Assembly (NCBI RefSeq): GCF_001424145.1
Contig: NZ_LMQM01000011.1
Location: 1 to 64,000 of the forward strand
DNA length: 64,000 bases
Reading direction: 5' to 3'
Source of the DNA: Chryseobacterium sp. Leaf404
Lineage (GTDB): Bacteria; Bacteroidota; Bacteroidia; Flavobacteriales; Weeksellaceae
Below, in pieces: positions 60,672 to 64,000 of the stretch. Positions within the stretch are counted from its first letter, which is position 1. Each line of letters opens with the position of its first letter. A model generated the notes under the pieces. It was given only the letters and a program-made list of their open reading frames with translations, was not told the DNA's origin and ran no database searches. Made by a program: the position numbers and the translations under genes.

Positions 60672-61991
60672 ATGGCAGAATACAAATTATTGCTTCCGTC
60701 GATGGGTGAAGGCGTTATGGAAGCTACAGTAATCACTTGGTTGTTCAATGAAGGTGATCAGGTAAAAGAAGATGATTCGGTAGTGGAAATTGCAACAGAT
60801 AAGGTTGATTCAGACGTTCCGACACCAGTTTCGGGGAAAATCGTGAAAATCCTGAAGCAGAAAGACGAGGTTGCAAAAGTAGGTGAAGCCATTGCGATTT
60901 TAGAAATTGAAGGAGAAGGCGAAAACACAGCTACAGAAGAAGTAAAAACTGAAACTTCAGCTCCGGATGCAGAAACCATCAAGGCAATTGAAGAGCCTTT
61001 AAATCCAACAGCGACTTCTCACGTAGAATTTTCGGGAGATCTTTACCTTTCTCCGCTTGTAAAATCTATTGCTCAGGAAGAAAACATTTCTGAATCTGAA
61101 CTGAAAAACATCAAAGGAAGTGGTTTGGAAGGCAGAATTACCAAAGAAGACATTTTAACATTCGTTAAAAACCGCGGAAACCAGCCACAACAGGCAGTTC
61201 AGCAACAAGCTACTCCGGTTCAGGCAGTATCTACTCCACCAGCTGCTACTTCAGCTCCGGCTTCAACAATTTCTGTTGGTGCAGGTGACGAAATCATTCC
61301 TATGGACAGAATGAGAAAAATCATCGCTGAAAACATGGTGAAAGCAAAACACATTGCTCCACACGTAACCTCTTTCATCGAAACCGACGTAACCAACGTA
61401 GTAAAATGGAGAGCGAAGAACAAAGATATGTTTGAGAAACGTGAAGGTGAAAAACTGACTTTCATGCCGATTTTCGTGAAAGCGATTGTAAAAGCGATTC
61501 AGGATTTCCCAATGATCAATGTTTCCATCAATGGTGACAACATCATCAAAAAGAAAAACATCAATATCGGTATGGCAACAGCTTTACCAGACGGAAATTT
61601 AATAGTACCTGTTATCAAAAATGCAGATCAGTTATCCCTTTCAGGTTTGGCAAAAGCCATCAATGATTTGGCTTACAGAGCAAGAAACAAAAAATTAAGA
61701 CCGGAAGATACTCAGGGAGCAACATACACGATTTCTAATGTAGGAAGCTTTGGAAATTTAATGGGAACTCCTATTATTCCTCAGCCTCAGGTGGCAATTA
61801 TGGCTATCGGAGCGATTGTTAAAAAACCAGCAGTTCTTGAGACTAAGGATGGTGATGTAATCGCAATTCGTCAGTTGATGTTCATGTCTCACTCTTACGA
61901 TCACAGAGTTGTAGACGGTTCTTTAGGTGGAATGATGTTGAAACACGTTCACGATTACCTGCAAAACTGGGATCTCAACACGGAAATATAA
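60672..61991 (+). CDS. 2-oxoacid dehydrogenase E2 (dihydrolipoyl acyltransferase)
   Basis: This 439-residue protein has one lipoyl domain with the lipoylated lysine K44 in EIATDKVDSDVP. An E1/E3-binding domain follows (about 123-165, YLSPLVKSIAQEENISESELKNIKGSGLEGRITKEDIL), then an Ala/Pro/Gln-rich hinge and the catalytic domain with SHSYDHRVVDG (H411, D415). It transfers acyl groups from lipoamide to CoA. The sequence fits the branched-chain or general 2-oxoacid type. E1 and E3 are not adjacent, which is unusual for proteobacteria but common in Bacteroidota. Confidence 0.92.
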   Translation: MAEYKLLLPSMGEGVMEATVITWLFNEGDQVKEDDSVVEIATDKVDSDVPTPVSGKIVKILKQKDEVAKVGEAIAILEIEGEGENTATEEVKTETSAPDAETIKAIEEPLNPTATSHVEFSGDLYLSPLVKSIAQEENISESELKNIKGSGLEGRITKEDILTFVKNRGNQPQQAVQQQATPVQAVSTPPAATSAPASTISVGAGDEIIPMDRMRKIIAENMVKAKHIAPHVTSFIETDVTNVVKWRAKNKDMFEKREGEKLTFMPIFVKAIVKAIQDFPMINVSINGDNIIKKKNINIGMATALPDGNLIVPVIKNADQLSLSGLAKAINDLAYRARNKKLRPEDTQGATYTISNVGSFGNLMGTPIIPQPQVAIMAIGAIVKKPAVLETKDGDVIAIRQLMFMSHSYDHRVVDGSLGGMMLKHVHDYLQNWDLNTEI

Positions 61992-62019
61992 GTAATAAGT
62001 GATGGGTAATGAGTAATTC
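61991..62019 (+). repeat. GTAATAAG word repeat directly after the E2 gene
   Basis: Words AGTAATAAGTGATGGGTAATG and GAGTAATTCG begin at the stop codon. The same words appear at 43264-43310. The rest of 61992-62279 shows a terminator and otherwise AT-rich sequence without a gene. Confidence 0.5.
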
Positions 62020-62041
62020 GCTCAGAGCCGATTTCAGATAC

Positions 62042-62073
62042 AAAACCTTCGGAATTTTTTCGGAGGTTTTTTT
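62042..62073 (+). terminator. Terminator of the E2 gene
   Basis: AAAACCTTCG pairs with CGGAGGTTTT (one wobble), followed by T residues. Confidence 0.75.
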
Positions 62074-62279
62074 ATTAATCTATATACAACGTTTGTCGTT
62101 CCGCAGGAATCTATATCAGTTTTGTAAAGATGCTTACAACATGACAAACCTGAAGATAAATAATGATTATGATCAATCCTGAAATTATATACCCGATTAA
62201 AGAAATGATATTTTTTATGAATTCAAAAATTCATTAAGCTAAAATAGATTTAAAATTTCCATATTCGTAAAAATTAGCT

Positions 62280-62287
62280 TAAATTTG
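62280..62287 (+). promoter_or_regulatory. -7 element abutting the ClC start
   Basis: TAAATTTG is followed by 4 nt and the ATG at 62292, so the transcript should be leaderless. Confidence 0.55.
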
Positions 62288-62291
62288 AGCT

Positions 62292-63683
62292 ATGCGTAGA
62301 ATATTGATCTACATCCGACGAGGTCTCAAAAAATCATTCGACAATATCCGAAACGAACAGCTGAAGAATAACCTTCTTCAGGCGGTTCCCTTCTGGATTG
62401 GCTCGGTGATTACAGGTTTTTTTGCCGTGATGTATGCGAAAATATTTGCGTGGGGCGAAAATCTGCTGCATTTTATTCTCAATTGGCACGACTGGATGAT
62501 TTTCATCATTGCTCCAATTGCATTCGTTTTATCCTGGTGGCTGGTAAAAGAATTTGCTCCCAATGCCAAAGGCAGCGGAATTCCGCAGGTGATGGCGGCT
62601 GTAGAACTGGCCAATCCCAAAGAACATAAAAAAATACGAAGTCTTTTAAGTTTAAAAATTATTATTTTTAAAATTATCTCATCCGTTGTTCTGGTGATTG
62701 GTGGTGGGGCTGTTGGCCGTGAAGGTCCGACAATTCAGATTTCAGGATCTGTCTTCAGAAAAGTGAACGAATACCTACCAGACTGGTGGCCGAAAATCTC
62801 CAAGAAAAATATGATTATGACCGGAGCTGCAGCAGGATTGGCAGCGGCTTTCAACACTCCTCTCGGCGGAATTGTTTTTGCCGTGGAGGAACTTTCAAAA
62901 ACGCATATCAATTACTTCAAAACAGCCCTTTTTACCGCTGTAATTATAGCAGGTTTAACGGCACAGACTTTAGCAGGTTCTTATTTATATTTAGGTTATC
63001 CGAAAACAAATGATGTTTCTTTAATGGTAATGTTCCCGATCATTCTGGTAGGTGGAGTTGCGGGAATGCTGGCAAGTCAGCTCGCAGTGACGATGCTTAA
63101 AATCAACAGCTGGAAAAAGAGAAAACTGAAGTCTGACCGCGCAAATGTCTTATTTTTGGTGAGTTGTGCCATGATCATTGCTTTGATATCATTTTTTATC
63201 AGCCGGGAAATTTTAGGTTCAGGAAAAGAAATTATGGAACGGGTACTTTTTACACAGGACAAACACGAATCCTGGTATGTTCCGATTCTGAGAATGCTGG
63301 GTCCTGCCTTATCCTTCACTTCTGGTGGCGCGGGAGGAATTTTTGCGCCGGCTTTAACAGCAGGAGCAAGTATTGGTTCTGTAATTTCAGGAGTTATTCA
63401 TCTGACGCCGAACGAAACCAATGTGGTTATTCTTGCCGGAATGGTTGCTTTTTTGACAGGAATCACGAGAGCTCCGTTTACATCAGCAATCATTGTTCTG
63501 GAAATGACCGACAGACATTCGCTGATTTTCCATCTGATGCTCGCAGGGATGATGTCTTCTTTATTCTCTATCCTGGTAAGCAGACATTCTTTATATGATG
63601 TTTTGAAAATGAATTTCCTGCATGAAATCAGAAGTGAAGAAAATATTGAAACTGACGGAAAAAATCCAGATACTAAGCATTAA
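62292..63683 (+). CDS. ClC-type chloride/proton antiporter
   Basis: This 463-residue membrane protein has the ClC filter motifs: GSGIPQ, GREGP with the gating glutamate E144, and GGIFAPAL. The internal proton glutamate region is FAVEEL (E199/E200). Both glutamates are present, so it is more likely a 2Cl-/H+ exchanger than a channel. There are no C-terminal CBS domains. The start is the only in-frame ATG before the first helix and lies 4 nt after a -7 box. Confidence 0.92.
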   Translation: MRRILIYIRRGLKKSFDNIRNEQLKNNLLQAVPFWIGSVITGFFAVMYAKIFAWGENLLHFILNWHDWMIFIIAPIAFVLSWWLVKEFAPNAKGSGIPQVMAAVELANPKEHKKIRSLLSLKIIIFKIISSVVLVIGGGAVGREGPTIQISGSVFRKVNEYLPDWWPKISKKNMIMTGAAAGLAAAFNTPLGGIVFAVEELSKTHINYFKTALFTAVIIAGLTAQTLAGSYLYLGYPKTNDVSLMVMFPIILVGGVAGMLASQLAVTMLKINSWKKRKLKSDRANVLFLVSCAMIIALISFFISREILGSGKEIMERVLFTQDKHESWYVPILRMLGPALSFTSGGAGGIFAPALTAGASIGSVISGVIHLTPNETNVVILAGMVAFLTGITRAPFTSAIIVLEMTDRHSLIFHLMLAGMMSSLFSILVSRHSLYDVLKMNFLHEIRSEENIETDGKNPDTKH

Positions 63684-63737
63684 ATCTTTATTTTACATTA
63701 ATCTTTCATTTTCAGCAGATAAAATACAGTCTCTTTA

Positions 63738-63768
63738 TTGTATATCCTAAATTTAATTCATACTTTTG
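63738..63768 (+). promoter_or_regulatory. rpsF promoter
   Basis: TTG (63738-63740), a 20-bp spacer and TACTTTTG (63761-63768), about 35 bp before the rpsF ATG. A textbook Bacteroidota promoter. Confidence 0.75.
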
Positions 63769-63802
63769 CACCTCGAAATAATTAACAAATTCATTTAACA
63801 TT

Positions 63803-64000
63803 ATGAACAATTACGAAACTGTTTTCATTTTAACTCCCGTTCTATCTGAGTCTCAGGTGGAGGAAGCAGTGAACAAGTATGTAGATCTTTTGAAAGAAAA
63901 GAACTGTGAAATTGTCACTAGAGAAAATTGGGGATTAAAAAAACTGGCTTATCCGATTCAATTGAAAAAGAACGGATTCTACACTTTAATCGAATTTAAA
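63803..64000 (+). CDS. rpsF: 30S ribosomal protein S6 (partial, cut by window end)
   Basis: The first 66 codons encode [20 protein letters not shown] ... [29 protein letters not shown], the ferredoxin-like fold of S6 with the conserved [11 protein letters not shown] stretch that touches 16S rRNA and S18. The gene runs off the window; rpsR and rplI usually follow. A strong promoter lies upstream. Confidence 0.95.
   Translation, partial: MNNYETVFILTPVLSESQVEEAVNKYVDLLKEKNCEIVTRENWGLKKLAYPIQLKKNGFYTLIEFK

Overview
The window is an AT-rich, densely coding chromosomal segment of a Flavobacteriia bacterium, most likely a Chryseobacterium-type genus of the Weeksellaceae. The signs are a type IX secretion sorting domain (37303-38340), promoters of the Bacteroidota form (TTG near -33, TAnnTTTG near -7) with few obvious Shine-Dalgarno sites, a DUF2723 GT-C enzyme, a cysteate/sulfonolipid-type gene pair, a mevalonate-pathway kinase, MutA, and an ATP synthase split into atpBEFHAG (47220-52321) and atpDC (15042-16914). 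I see no rRNA, tRNA, CRISPR array, integrase or complete insertion sequence.

Layout. 1-6238: a large membrane glycosyltransferase-like protein, then two PLP enzymes that look like sulfonolipid (capnine/sulfobacin) synthesis. 6292-11625: a secreted glucosaminidase and an SGNH / MBOAT / SGNH cell-surface O-acylation cassette. 11716-20235: a radical SAM enzyme, atpDC, ribF, a YjbR protein, a DUF4920 protein and an M14 peptidase. 20236-21086: an 851-bp gap rich in palindromes, in front of an XRE regulator. 21087-28539: proline dehydrogenase, UbiA prenyltransferase plus GHMP kinase, a UMF1 transporter, thiolase and small membrane proteins. 28710-31072: an ECF sigma / putative anti-sigma / outer-membrane-like trio. 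31182-43258: M43 protease, nucleoside transporter, DUF151 nuclease, etfBA, SDR, T9SS cargo, M20 dipeptidase, a His-rich lipoprotein, a THUMP-like methyltransferase and mutA. 43372-46919: ftsB/divIC, udk, a toxin-antitoxin locus with a dead toxin, clpS and a CorC-type protein. 47220-54133: main ATP synthase operon and, divergently, ffh. 54134-56295: a decaying accessory patch (gene remnant, unknown secreted protein, frameshifted YjbR gene). 56467-64000: three tandem outer-membrane beta-barrels, phoH, a SAM hydroxide adenosyltransferase, a 2-oxoacid dehydrogenase E2, a ClC antiporter and the start of rpsF.

Most of the window is housekeeping. The least explained signal is a dispersed set of short-word repeat islands. 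They begin directly after stop codons (etfA, etfB, ftsB, atpD, atpA, ffh, E2, radical SAM and others), several fold into long hairpins, and two pairs share near-identical 20- to 35-bp cores. They resemble 3'-end REP-type elements and deserve a genome-wide count. A second recurrent signal is a -7 box placed 4-5 nt before a start codon, which suggests leaderless mRNAs. All functional calls come from reading motifs by eye; no database search was run.
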